From Burkholderiales bacterium (GTDB lineage: Bacteria > Pseudomonadota > Gammaproteobacteria > Burkholderiales > Usitatibacteraceae): 64,000 nucleotides of DNA. Below the pieces are notes generated by a model that ran no database searches, was not told the DNA's origin, and saw nothing but the letters and a program-made list of their open reading frames with translations. Shown piece by piece: positions 56,715 to 64,000 of this stretch (the first letter of the stretch is position 1; each line of letters opens with the position of its first letter). The stretch is taken from contig JAHCAK010000020.1 of assembly GCA_019634955.1 (NCBI GenBank), forward strand, positions 1-64,000. The letters run 5' to 3'. The translations under genes were made by a program, and so were the position numbers.

Positions 56715-59405
56715 CTACGAACCGAAGACGGCCTTCCAGAGCGCCTGGACGGCGGCGCGCTCGGCGGCGAGTTCGCCCTCGGCGAGGAGGGGGTGCTCCT
56801 CGTCGTTGAGGGAGGCGGCGTGCGTCCGGGCGCGCAGGGCGAGGTAGGCCTCCGCGGCGGCGGCGGCGACCTCCTTCGGGACGATCCCCATCTCCCCCGC
56901 CCGGTTGAGCAGCTGGTGGTTGCCCTTGTTGTCGAGGAGCGAGGGGTGGCGGCCGGACTCGGCGAGCACGAGGGCCTGCACGGCGAATTCCAGGTCGATC
57001 ACGCCGCCGGCCACGTGCTTCAGGTCGCGCGAGTCGGCCTTCACCTCGCCACGCATCTTCTCGCGCATGGCGACGATCTCCTCGCGCAGCCTGGCGCCAT
57101 CGCGCGGGGCGGAGAGGATCTCGCGGCGAAGCTGCTCGAAGCGCTCGCCGAGCGCGGCGTCGCCGGCGCAGTAGCGCGCGCGGGTGAGCGCCTGGTGCTC
57201 CCAGGTCCACGCGCGCTTCGCCTGGTAGTCGCGGAACGACGGGAAGGAACTCACCATGAGCCCGGCGGCGCCGTCGGGGCGCAGGCGCAGGTCGGTCTCG
57301 TAGAGCACGCCCGCGGCCGTGTGGCTGGTGAGCCAGGTGTTGACGCGCTGGGCGACGCGGGCGAGCTTCTCCGCGCCCTCCCTTTGCCCTTCATCGTAGA
57401 GGAACACGATGTCGAGGTCGGAGCCGTAGCCCAGCTCCTTGCCGCCGAGCTTGCCGTAGCCCACCACCGCGAAGCCCGGCGGGGGCGAGAGCCCGTCGCC
57501 GCCGAAGACGGCGCGGCCGGCGAAGCCCAGCACCACGTCCAGCAGCAGGTCCGCGAGCGCCGAGAGCTCGTCGGAGAGCGCCATCACCGGCAGCTCGCCC
57601 TCGACGTCGGCGATGGAGAGCCTGAGCACGTGGCGCTGCTTGAAGTGCCGCAGGTGGTCCATGAGGCGCTCGGTGTCGTCGCCCAGGGCGGCGCACTCGC
57701 CGGCGAGCTGGCGCCGCTCCTCGGCCCAGTCGGTGGCGGTGAAGCTCGCCGCGGTGCGCGTGAGCTCGTCGAGCAGGATCGGGTGGCGCGCGAGGAGCCG
57801 CGCGGCCCAGCGGCTGCGCGAGGCGAGGCGGGCGGCGCGCGCGAGCACCTGCGGGTACTCGTCCAGCAGCGCAAGGTAGGACTCGCGCCGGTCGATCGCC
57901 TCGATGAGGTCGAGGAGCCGCGTGGCGGTCTCCGCGCCCGTGTCCTCGCGCACGGCAGCCTCCATGATGGCCGGGAGCAGCCGGTCGACGCGCGTGCGGC
58001 TCGCCCCCGAGAGGGCGTGGTAGCGGCGCGAGCGCACGAAGGCCGCCAGGCGCGTGGCCACGGGCTTGGGGTCCGCGAGCCCGATCGCGCGCAGGTCTTC
58101 CTCCAGCCCGTCGGCGTCGGGGGCGGCCTGCGGGTCGGTGAGCCGCGCCAGCAGCGCGCTCGCGCCCCCGGGCGTGCGCCGCTCGAAGAGGGCGTTGAAC
58201 GCCTCCTGCACGCCGGCGCGGTGGCGGTCGAGCACGGCCACGAGCGCGGGCCAGTCCGCGAACCCCATCGCCTCGGCGATGGCCGCGCGGTGGCCTTCCT
58301 CCGCGGGCAGCGCCTGCGTCTGCTGGTCGTCGTGATACTGAAGGCGGTGCTCGAGGCGGCGCAGGAAGTCGTAGGCGAGGCCGAGCGCCGCCACGCGCTC
58401 CGGCGGCAGCAGGCCGCGGGCGCCCACGGCGGCCAGCGCCTCGCGCGTCGAGACGAGCTGCAGGCCCGCGTCGCGCCCGCCGCGCACGAGCTGGAAGAGC
58501 TGCACGGCGAACTCGCACTCGCGGATGCCGCCGGCGCCCACCTTGATGTCGTCGGTGCGCCCGCGCCGGCCGGCCTCGGCCTGGATGCGCCCGTGCAGGT
58601 CGCGCAGCGACTCCAGCAGGCCGTAGTCGAGGTAGCGCCGGTAGACGAAGGGCCGCACGATCGCCGCCACCTCGTCGCCGGGGCCGTTGAGGACGCGGCC
58701 CTTGAGCCAGGCATAGCGCTCCCAGGGGCGCGCCTGGCCGATGAAGTAGTTCTCCAGCGCCGCGAAGGAGCTCACCAGCGGGCCCGAGTCGCCGAAGGGG
58801 CGCAGCCGCATGTCGACGCGGAAGACGAAACCCTCGGCGGTGATGTCGGAGACGAGGCCGATGGCGCGCCGGCCCACGCGCGTGAAGAACTCGTGGTGCG
58901 AGAGCGGCCGCGCGCCGTCCGTCTCGCCCTCGGCCGCGTGCAGGAACACGAGGTCCACGTCGGAGGAGACGTTGAGTTCCCCGCCGCCGAGCTTGCCCAT
59001 CCCGACCACCAGCAGGCGCTCGCCGCGGGCGGGCTCGCCGTGCAGCGCCGCCTGCTCGGCGTGGGCCGTGGCCACGGCCGCGCCGATCGTGATCTCGGCG
59101 AGCGCGGTGACGGTGGAGACGACCTCGTCCAGGCTCGCGAGGCCGGCGAGGTCGCGCACGATGAGGGTGAGCATGGTGCGCGCCCGCAGCTCCCGCATCG
59201 CCACGGCGAGCGCCGCGCCGTCGCCCGCGGGAGTGCCTGCGAGCGCGGCTTCAAGGTCCGCCCGGGCGAGGGGGGCGGCCCCACTGGCGGCCAGCGCCTC
59301 GGCCAGCCCCGGGCGCGCGGCGGCCAGCCGCCTCGCGAAGGGCGAGAGGCGCAGGGCGCGCTCGAGGGCGGCCGGAAACGATTCGGGGGAAAGGCGGTCG
59401 ATCAT
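56715..59405 (-). CDS. glnE: bifunctional glutamine synthetase adenylyltransferase/deadenylase
   Basis: 896 residues, family length about 940. Two nucleotidyltransferase domains: the deadenylylating one with KLGGGELNVSSDVDLVFLH near 135-155, and the adenylylating one with KLGGKELGYGSDLDIVFLYD near 650-670 (the paired Asp bind metal). Between them is the linker with RREILSAPRD. It controls GS in response to PII and nitrogen state. The N-terminus is slightly short (MIDRLSPESFPAALERAL). Confidence 0.95.
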   Translation of the reverse strand: MIDRLSPESFPAALERALRLSPFARRLAAARPGLAEALAASGAAPLARADLEAALAGTPAGDGAALAVAMRELRARTMLTLIVRDLAGLASLDEVVSTVTALAEITIGAAVATAHAEQAALHGEPARGERLLVVGMGKLGGGELNVSSDVDLVFLHAAEGETDGARPLSHHEFFTRVGRRAIGLVSDITAEGFVFRVDMRLRPFGDSGPLVSSFAALENYFIGQARPWERYAWLKGRVLNGPGDEVAAIVRPFVYRRYLDYGLLESLRDLHGRIQAEAGRRGRTDDIKVGAGGIRECEFAVQLFQLVRGGRDAGLQLVSTREALAAVGARGLLPPERVAALGLAYDFLRRLEHRLQYHDDQQTQALPAEEGHRAAIAEAMGFADWPALVAVLDRHRAGVQEAFNALFERRTPGGASALLARLTDPQAAPDADGLEEDLRAIGLADPKPVATRLAAFVRSRRYHALSGASRTRVDRLLPAIMEAAVREDTGAETATRLLDLIEAIDRRESYLALLDEYPQVLARAARLASRSRWAARLLARHPILLDELTRTAASFTATDWAEERRQLAGECAALGDDTERLMDHLRHFKQRHVLRLSIADVEGELPVMALSDELSALADLLLDVVLGFAGRAVFGGDGLSPPPGFAVVGYGKLGGKELGYGSDLDIVFLYDEGQREGAEKLARVAQRVNTWLTSHTAAGVLYETDLRLRPDGAAGLMVSSFPSFRDYQAKRAWTWEHQALTRARYCAGDAALGERFEQLRREILSAPRDGARLREEIVAMREKMRGEVKADSRDLKHVAGGVIDLEFAVQALVLAESGRHPSLLDNKGNHQLLNRAGEMGIVPKEVAAAAAEAYLALRARTHAASLNDEEHPLLAEGELAAERAAVQALWKAVFGS

Positions 59406-59560
59406 CAGGAAGGGGCCGTGCCCCAGCCGCTACAATACCGCGAAACCCGGCGCCGCGAGACGCGCCGCCCCCGCAAGCCCCGGCTGCGGGCCCAACCGCC
59501 TCCGAGGTCAGCATCAAGGCCCTAACCCGCCAATTCGCCAGAGCCGCGGCCGCCCTTGCC

Positions 59561-62500
59561 ATGGCCGTGCTCGCGCTGTTCCTGCTGGCGGTGGTGCTGC
59601 TGCGCTACGCCGTGTTCCCGCGCGTGGACGACTGGCGCGAGGAGATCGCGGCCTCCGTGTCCCGCGCCTCGGGCCTCGCGGTGACGCTGGGCGACGTGGC
59701 TGCCGGCTGGCAGGGCCTGCGGCCGGGGCTCTCCATCGCCGGCGTCAAGGTGGCCGACGGGCGCGGCCACGCGGTGTTCGAGCTCGAGCGCGCCGAGATC
59801 ACGCTGTCGTGGTGGACGCTGCTGGCCGGCGACCTGCGCTTCCACGACGTGGATCTCTACACGCCGCACCTGCGGCTGCGCCGCGGCGCCGACGGGCTCA
59901 TCTACCTCGCCGACAAGCCGCTCAACGCCCCGGCGGAGGCCGCGGACGACGCGCTCGCCGCGTGGCTCCTCGCCCAGCCGCGGCTCGCGATCCACGACGC
60001 CGTCCTCGCCTGGCAGGACGAGCTGGCCGGCGCCCCCGAGGTGGAGCTTCGCCGCGTGGAGATCGCGATGCGCAAGGAAGGGCGCCTGCACCGCGTGGCG
60101 CTGGAGGCCACGCCCCCCGCCGACCTCGCCGACCGGCTCGACCTGCGCGCGCAGCTCGCCTTCTCGCGCGAGGGCACGGGGTGGCGGGCCGCGGGCACGG
60201 CCTACGCGGAGGCCACCGGCGCCGACCTTGCGCGGCTTCGCATGCACGTGCCCATTCCCGACGCGCTGCGCACGGGGCGCGGCCACGCGCGCGCCTGGGT
60301 CGAGTTCGAGCCCGGCCGCGTGCGCGAGGTGACGGCGGACGCGCGGCTCGCGGGCGTGCGCGTCCAGCTCGCCGCCGACGTCCTGCCGCTCGAGCTGGAG
60401 TCTCTCTCTGGTCGGGCGTTCTACCGCGCGCAGGAGGGCGGCTACGCGGCCGGCGCCTCGGACCTCGCCTTCCGCACGCGCGAGGGCCTCGCCGCCCGCG
60501 GGGCCGATTTCTCCGTGTCGATGGCGCGCGCGGCGGGCGAGGCGCCGCGCGGCGAGGTGCGCGCCAACGGCGTGGACCTGAAGATCGCCGCGGCGCTGCT
60601 CGACTACCTCCCGGTGCCGCGCGAGGCCAAGGCGCAGGCGCATCGCTACGCGCCGCGCGGGCGGCTCGCCGACTCCTCGTTGGTGTGGACCGGCGAGAGC
60701 CTCGCCGCGGCGAGCAATTGGCGCGTGAAGTCGCGCTTCGAGGATCTCGCCGTGGCCGCGGTCGACGGGCTGCCCGGCGCCTCGGGGCTCAGCGGCACGC
60801 TCGAAGGCGACGACCGCGGCGGCAAGCTCAGGCTCGACTCGCGCGGCGCTGCCTTCGAGGCCGGCACGGTCTTCCGCGCCCCGCTCGCCCTCGACGAGCT
60901 GGAGGCCCGCGCCACCTGGCAGCGCGAGGGCGGCCACCTGGAGGTGAGGATCGAGAGCGCGCGCCTGGCGAACGCGGACGCGGAGGTCACCGTGGCGGGC
61001 ACCTGGCGCGCGATGCCGGAGTCGCCCCATGCCTCGCCGGGGTGGGTCGACCTCGCCGGGCGCGTCAACCGCGCCTCCGCCCCCGCCGTGGCCGCCTACC
61101 TCCCCAATACGCTGCCGGACACGCGCGACTGGCTGGGCAAGGCCGTGCTGGCGGGCAAGGTGAGCGACGGGCGCTTCGAGCTGAAGGGCGACCTCTGGCA
61201 CTTCCCGTTCCGCGACGGCAAGGAGGGGCGCTTCAAGGTGGAGGCGGCCATCGAGGGCGGGCGCCTGCAGTACCACCCGGCGTGGCCCTCGGTCGACCGC
61301 GTGAAGGGCGCGATCCGCTTCGAGAACGCGCGCATGGAGATCGACGCGACCGAGGCCTACATCTACGCGAGCCGCGCCCGGAGCGCGCGGGCGGTGGTGG
61401 CCGACCTCGGGGCCGACCCGCCTCTGCTCGTGATCGAGGGCGACATGGACACGACGGGCGCCGACAGCGCGCGCTTCCTGCGCGAGACGCCGCTGGTGGA
61501 AGGCCCCGGCGCCTTCACGCGGACGGTGGGCATCGAGGGGCCGGCGCGCCTGAAGATCCGCCTCGCCTGGCCGCTGTGGGGGCCGGCGCCCTTCCGTCTT
61601 CAGGGCGAGTACGCCTTCGCCGGCGCCACGGCGAGCGTGGGCCGCAGCCTCTACCTCACGGGCCTGCGCGGCCCGCTCGCCTTCACCGAGAAGAGCGTGA
61701 GCGCCCCCGAGCTCACGGGGACCATGTTCGGCCAGCCGGCGACGCTCAGGCTTTCCACGCAGGCGGACGGCGCGGTGCTCACGCAGCTCGACGGGCGCCT
61801 CGGTGCGCCGGTGATGGGCGCCTTCATCCCCGAGGCCTTCACGCGGCGCATGGCCGGGGCCACCGGCTGGAACGCTCGCGTCGTCTCCGGCGCGCAGGGC
61901 ACGGAGCTGCGCGTGGAGTCGGACCTGAAAGGGCTCGCGATCGGCCTGCCCGAGCCCTTCGCCAAGCGCGCCGACGAGGCGCGGACGCTCGCCGTGACCA
62001 TCCGCCGCCTCGGCTCCGACGACGAGGAGACGGTCGCGGTGCTGGCCGGCGGCGTGCACGCGCGCATCCGGCGGCAGGAAGGCCCGGGGGGCGCGGCGGC
62101 ATGGAACGCGGCGCTCAAGTTCGGCGCGGCCGTGGCCATGGAGCCGGTGCGCGACGGCCTGTGGCTCTACGGGACCCTGCCGCGCTTCGACCTCGACGCC
62201 TGGCGCGAGGCGCTGGCGGCGCCGGCCGGGGCGGCCGAGGAGGCGGGCGCGGCCGCGCTGGAGCTTCGCGGCATGGACGTGCACTTCGGCACGGTGCGCT
62301 TCACCGGGCGCGATTTCCGCCAGGTGGGCGCGCGGCTCGAGCGCGTGGGCGGCGAGTGGCGCGGCGCGCTCGCGAGCCCGGCGGTCGCGGGCGAGGTGTC
62401 GGTCGACCTGCGCGGCCAGGGACGCGTGCGGGCGCGGCTCTCGCGGTTCGCCATCGGCATGGCGGAAGCCGGCGCGGCCGGGCCCGAGCCCGCGCCCCCG

Positions 62501-63364
62501 GCGGAGCACGAGGACCTCCCGGCGCTCGACATCGTGGCCGACCGCTTCGAGTTCCGCAGCCGCTGGCTGGGCCGCCTCGAGTTCGTGGCGCGCCCCGACG
62601 GCCGCGACTGGCGCATCGAGCGGCTGGACATCGCCAACGACCACGCGAAGCTCGCCTCCAGCGGGGCTTGGCGGCGCACGGCGGCCGGGCCGATCACGCA
62701 ACTCGACCTCAAGCTCGACACGCGAAACCTCCACGCGCTCCTCGACCAGTTCGGCTACGGCGCGTTCGTGAACCGCGGCGAGGCGAAGCTCGAGGGCCAG
62801 CTCGTCTGGCCCGGCTACCCCTACGAGTTCGCGCCGGGCGTGCTCTCCGGGCGCTTCAAGGTGCAGGCGGCCAAGGGCCAGTTCGCGCGGATGGAGCCGG
62901 GGGCCGGCAAGCTGCTCGGGCTCATCTCGCTGCAGTCGATCCCGCGGCGCCTGAGCTTCGACTTCCGCGACATCTTCAGCGAGGGCTTCGCCTTCGACCG
63001 CATCTCCGGCGAGGCGAAGCTCGCGCGGGGGATCCTCCTCACGCAGGACTTCGAAGTGGCCGGCCCGTCGGCCTTCGTGAGCATGGCCGGCGAGGTGTCG
63101 CTGCCGCTCGAGACGCAGAACCTCACGCTCAAGGTCGTGCCGGAGGTGGGCGAGGGGGTGGCCATCGCGGCCACCGTGCTCGGCACGCCGGTGATGGGGC
63201 TCACGACGCTCCTGCTGCAGAAGCTGCTGCAGAATCCGCTCGGAAAGGTCGTTTCCTACGAGTATCTCGTGACGGGCTCATGGGATAATCCCTCGGTGAC
63301 GCGCCTCGGCGCGGGCCCCGCGCCTGCCGAAGCCGCCAAAGCCGCCCCCGCGACGCCGCGATGA
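59561..63364 (+). CDS. yhdP: YhdP family envelope protein (AsmA-like)
   Basis: 1267 residues from the ATG at 59561. One N-terminal membrane helix (AVLALFLLAVVLLRYAVFP) is followed by a very long beta-rich DUF3971/AsmA-type region and a C-terminal AsmA-like domain (YPYEFAPGVLSGRFKVQAA, GQFARMEPGAGKLLGLISLQ, LSFDFRDIFSEGFAFDRISG, ATVLGTPVMGLTTLLLQKLL). Members bridge the periplasm and move phospholipid to the outer membrane. The frame extends 16 codons upstream to an ATC behind GAGG (59513), a possible non-canonical start. Confidence 0.9.
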   Translation: MAVLALFLLAVVLLRYAVFPRVDDWREEIAASVSRASGLAVTLGDVAAGWQGLRPGLSIAGVKVADGRGHAVFELERAEITLSWWTLLAGDLRFHDVDLYTPHLRLRRGADGLIYLADKPLNAPAEAADDALAAWLLAQPRLAIHDAVLAWQDELAGAPEVELRRVEIAMRKEGRLHRVALEATPPADLADRLDLRAQLAFSREGTGWRAAGTAYAEATGADLARLRMHVPIPDALRTGRGHARAWVEFEPGRVREVTADARLAGVRVQLAADVLPLELESLSGRAFYRAQEGGYAAGASDLAFRTREGLAARGADFSVSMARAAGEAPRGEVRANGVDLKIAAALLDYLPVPREAKAQAHRYAPRGRLADSSLVWTGESLAAASNWRVKSRFEDLAVAAVDGLPGASGLSGTLEGDDRGGKLRLDSRGAAFEAGTVFRAPLALDELEARATWQREGGHLEVRIESARLANADAEVTVAGTWRAMPESPHASPGWVDLAGRVNRASAPAVAAYLPNTLPDTRDWLGKAVLAGKVSDGRFELKGDLWHFPFRDGKEGRFKVEAAIEGGRLQYHPAWPSVDRVKGAIRFENARMEIDATEAYIYASRARSARAVVADLGADPPLLVIEGDMDTTGADSARFLRETPLVEGPGAFTRTVGIEGPARLKIRLAWPLWGPAPFRLQGEYAFAGATASVGRSLYLTGLRGPLAFTEKSVSAPELTGTMFGQPATLRLSTQADGAVLTQLDGRLGAPVMGAFIPEAFTRRMAGATGWNARVVSGAQGTELRVESDLKGLAIGLPEPFAKRADEARTLAVTIRRLGSDDEETVAVLAGGVHARIRRQEGPGGAAAWNAALKFGAAVAMEPVRDGLWLYGTLPRFDLDAWREALAAPAGAAEEAGAAALELRGMDVHFGTVRFTGRDFRQVGARLERVGGEWRGALASPAVAGEVSVDLRGQGRVRARLSRFAIGMAEAGAAGPEPAPPAEHEDLPALDIVADRFEFRSRWLGRLEFVARPDGRDWRIERLDIANDHAKLASSGAWRRTAAGPITQLDLKLDTRNLHALLDQFGYGAFVNRGEAKLEGQLVWPGYPYEFAPGVLSGRFKVQAAKGQFARMEPGAGKLLGLISLQSIPRRLSFDFRDIFSEGFAFDRISGEAKLARGILLTQDFEVAGPSAFVSMAGEVSLPLETQNLTLKVVPEVGEGVAIAATVLGTPVMGLTTLLLQKLLQNPLGKVVSYEYLVTGSWDNPSVTRLGAGPAPAEAAKAAPATPR

Positions 63365-63399
63365 TCATCACCGTAAGCGCCCCTGGCGCGCCCTCATGA
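63361..63399 (+). CDS. 12-codon ORF coupled between yhdP and the nitrilase gene
   Basis: ATG ATC ATC ACC ... TCA TGA encodes MIITVSAPGAPS. Its ATG overlaps the yhdP stop (ATGA) and its TGA overlaps the next ATG (63396). It has the same M-I-I-T start as the frame that follows. It could be a tiny coupling ORF or a relic of a duplicated start. Confidence 0.3.
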   Translation: MIITVSAPGAPS

Positions 63400-64000
63400 T
63401 AATCACGAAGAACTCGACCACGCCGGAAGCGCTGCGCGAGACGCTCATCACGACGCAGAGCATGTTCCGCGTGGCCGCGATCCAGATGGCCTCGGGGCCC
63501 AACGTGCAGGCGAACCTGCAGGAGGCCTCGCGCCTCATCGAGCTCGCCGCCGCCACGGGCGCGCGCATCATCGCGCTGCCGGAGTACTTCTGCCTCATGG
63601 GGATGCAGGACACCGACAAGGTGAAGGCGCGCGAGAAGGACGGCGATGGCCCCATCCAGGACTTCCTCGCGGCGGAAGCGCGCCGCCACAAGGTGTGGCT
63701 CGTGGGCGGCACCGTGCCGCTGGAGGCCACCGTCCCCGACCGGGTGAGGAACGCCTGCCTCGTCTTCGACGGCGAGGGCCGGCGCGTGGCCCGCTACGAC
63801 AAGATCCACCTCTTCGGCTTCGACATGGGACAGGAGAAATACTCCGAGGAGCGCACCATCGAGCCCGGCGCGGCGGTGGTCACCGTGGATTCGCCCTACG
63901 GCAGGCTCGGCATCTCGGTGTGCTACGACCTGCGCTTCCCGGAGCTCTACCGCGCCATGGGCGAGGTCGACTTCCTCTTCGTGCCCTCGGCCTTCACCGA
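63396..64000 (+). CDS. carbon-nitrogen hydrolase, nitrilase family (3' end outside window)
   Basis: At least 201 residues, open to the window edge. VAAIQMASGPNVQANLQEAS is followed by the catalytic Glu in ALPEYFCLMG, Lys in YDKIHLFGFDMGQEKYSE and Cys in SVCYDLRFPELYRAMG, a complete triad of the Nit1/omega-amidase type. The order glnE-yhdP-nit (usually followed by tldD) is common in betaproteobacteria. Start uncertain: the ATG at 63396 is overlap-coupled but adds 22 residues; the ATG at 63462 gives the typical N-terminus. Confidence 0.9.
   Translation, partial: MIITKNSTTPEALRETLITTQSMFRVAAIQMASGPNVQANLQEASRLIELAAATGARIIALPEYFCLMGMQDTDKVKAREKDGDGPIQDFLAAEARRHKVWLVGGTVPLEATVPDRVRNACLVFDGEGRRVARYDKIHLFGFDMGQEKYSEERTIEPGAAVVTVDSPYGRLGISVCYDLRFPELYRAMGEVDFLFVPSAFT

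Overview
This window comes from a very GC-rich Gram-negative chromosome, most likely a betaproteobacterium. The pointers are a phaZ-phaM pair for polyhydroxybutyrate, the ilvE / zf-CHCC / waaF cluster, the glnE / yhdP / nitrilase order, a complete type II secretion operon and an nqrABCDEF-apbE-nqrM operon. I cannot name the genus. There are no phage genes, transposase genes, CRISPR arrays, rRNA or tRNA genes, so this is mostly a core-type region with compact, often 4-base-overlapping genes.

Layout. 1-3.4 kb: a DUF924 gene cut by the window edge, an acetyltransferase, and an ECF sigma factor operon (sigma, small membrane protein, secreted protein). 3.4-6.5 kb: a FecR-domain protein with a two-barrel outer-membrane protein. 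6.6-11.2 kb: zeta-class GST, CoA-type Nudix hydrolase, a candidate structured small RNA, LysR, and a TetR regulator with an alpha/beta hydrolase. 11.3-15.4 kb: KAS III / GST pair, DUF6505-like protein, SDR, lipoprotein. 15.4-19.3 kb: sodium/calcium antiporter, prolyl iminopeptidase, PHB depolymerase and PhaM. 19.3-27 kb: the Na+-NQR operon with an inserted CBS-domain gene. 27-31.8 kb: cyclic-nucleotide-binding protein, quinone oxidoreductase, phosphomannomutase, YheT-like hydrolase. 31.7-42.7 kb: gspC-gspN on the minus strand. 42.7-50.8 kb: peptide-binding protein, molybdenum hydroxylase (IorA/IorB type), XdhC and a MobA-like transferase. 50.9-56.1 kb: DUF1684 protein, heptosyltransferase, zinc-finger protein, IlvE, membrane adenylate cyclase. 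56.7-64 kb: glnE, yhdP and a nitrilase-family gene cut by the window edge.

The most unusual content is intergenic. Four copies of a 156-165 bp element (27123-27282, 29000-29164, 56172-56336, 56514-56669) share an 87-88 bp core. The core is flanked by long inverted-repeat arms whose sequence differs from copy to copy but stays complementary within each copy. All four lie in the same orientation, just downstream of a minus-strand gene. I did not recognise the family. Other notable signals are a second, inverted copy of the TetR operator inside the hydrolase gene it probably controls; FNR-type boxes at matching distances upstream of nqrA and of the sodium/calcium antiporter; a candidate small RNA with its own terminator; a triplicated 24-bp unit that lengthens the GspJ prepilin leader; and three clusters of GGGGACNGTCCCC-type palindromes.
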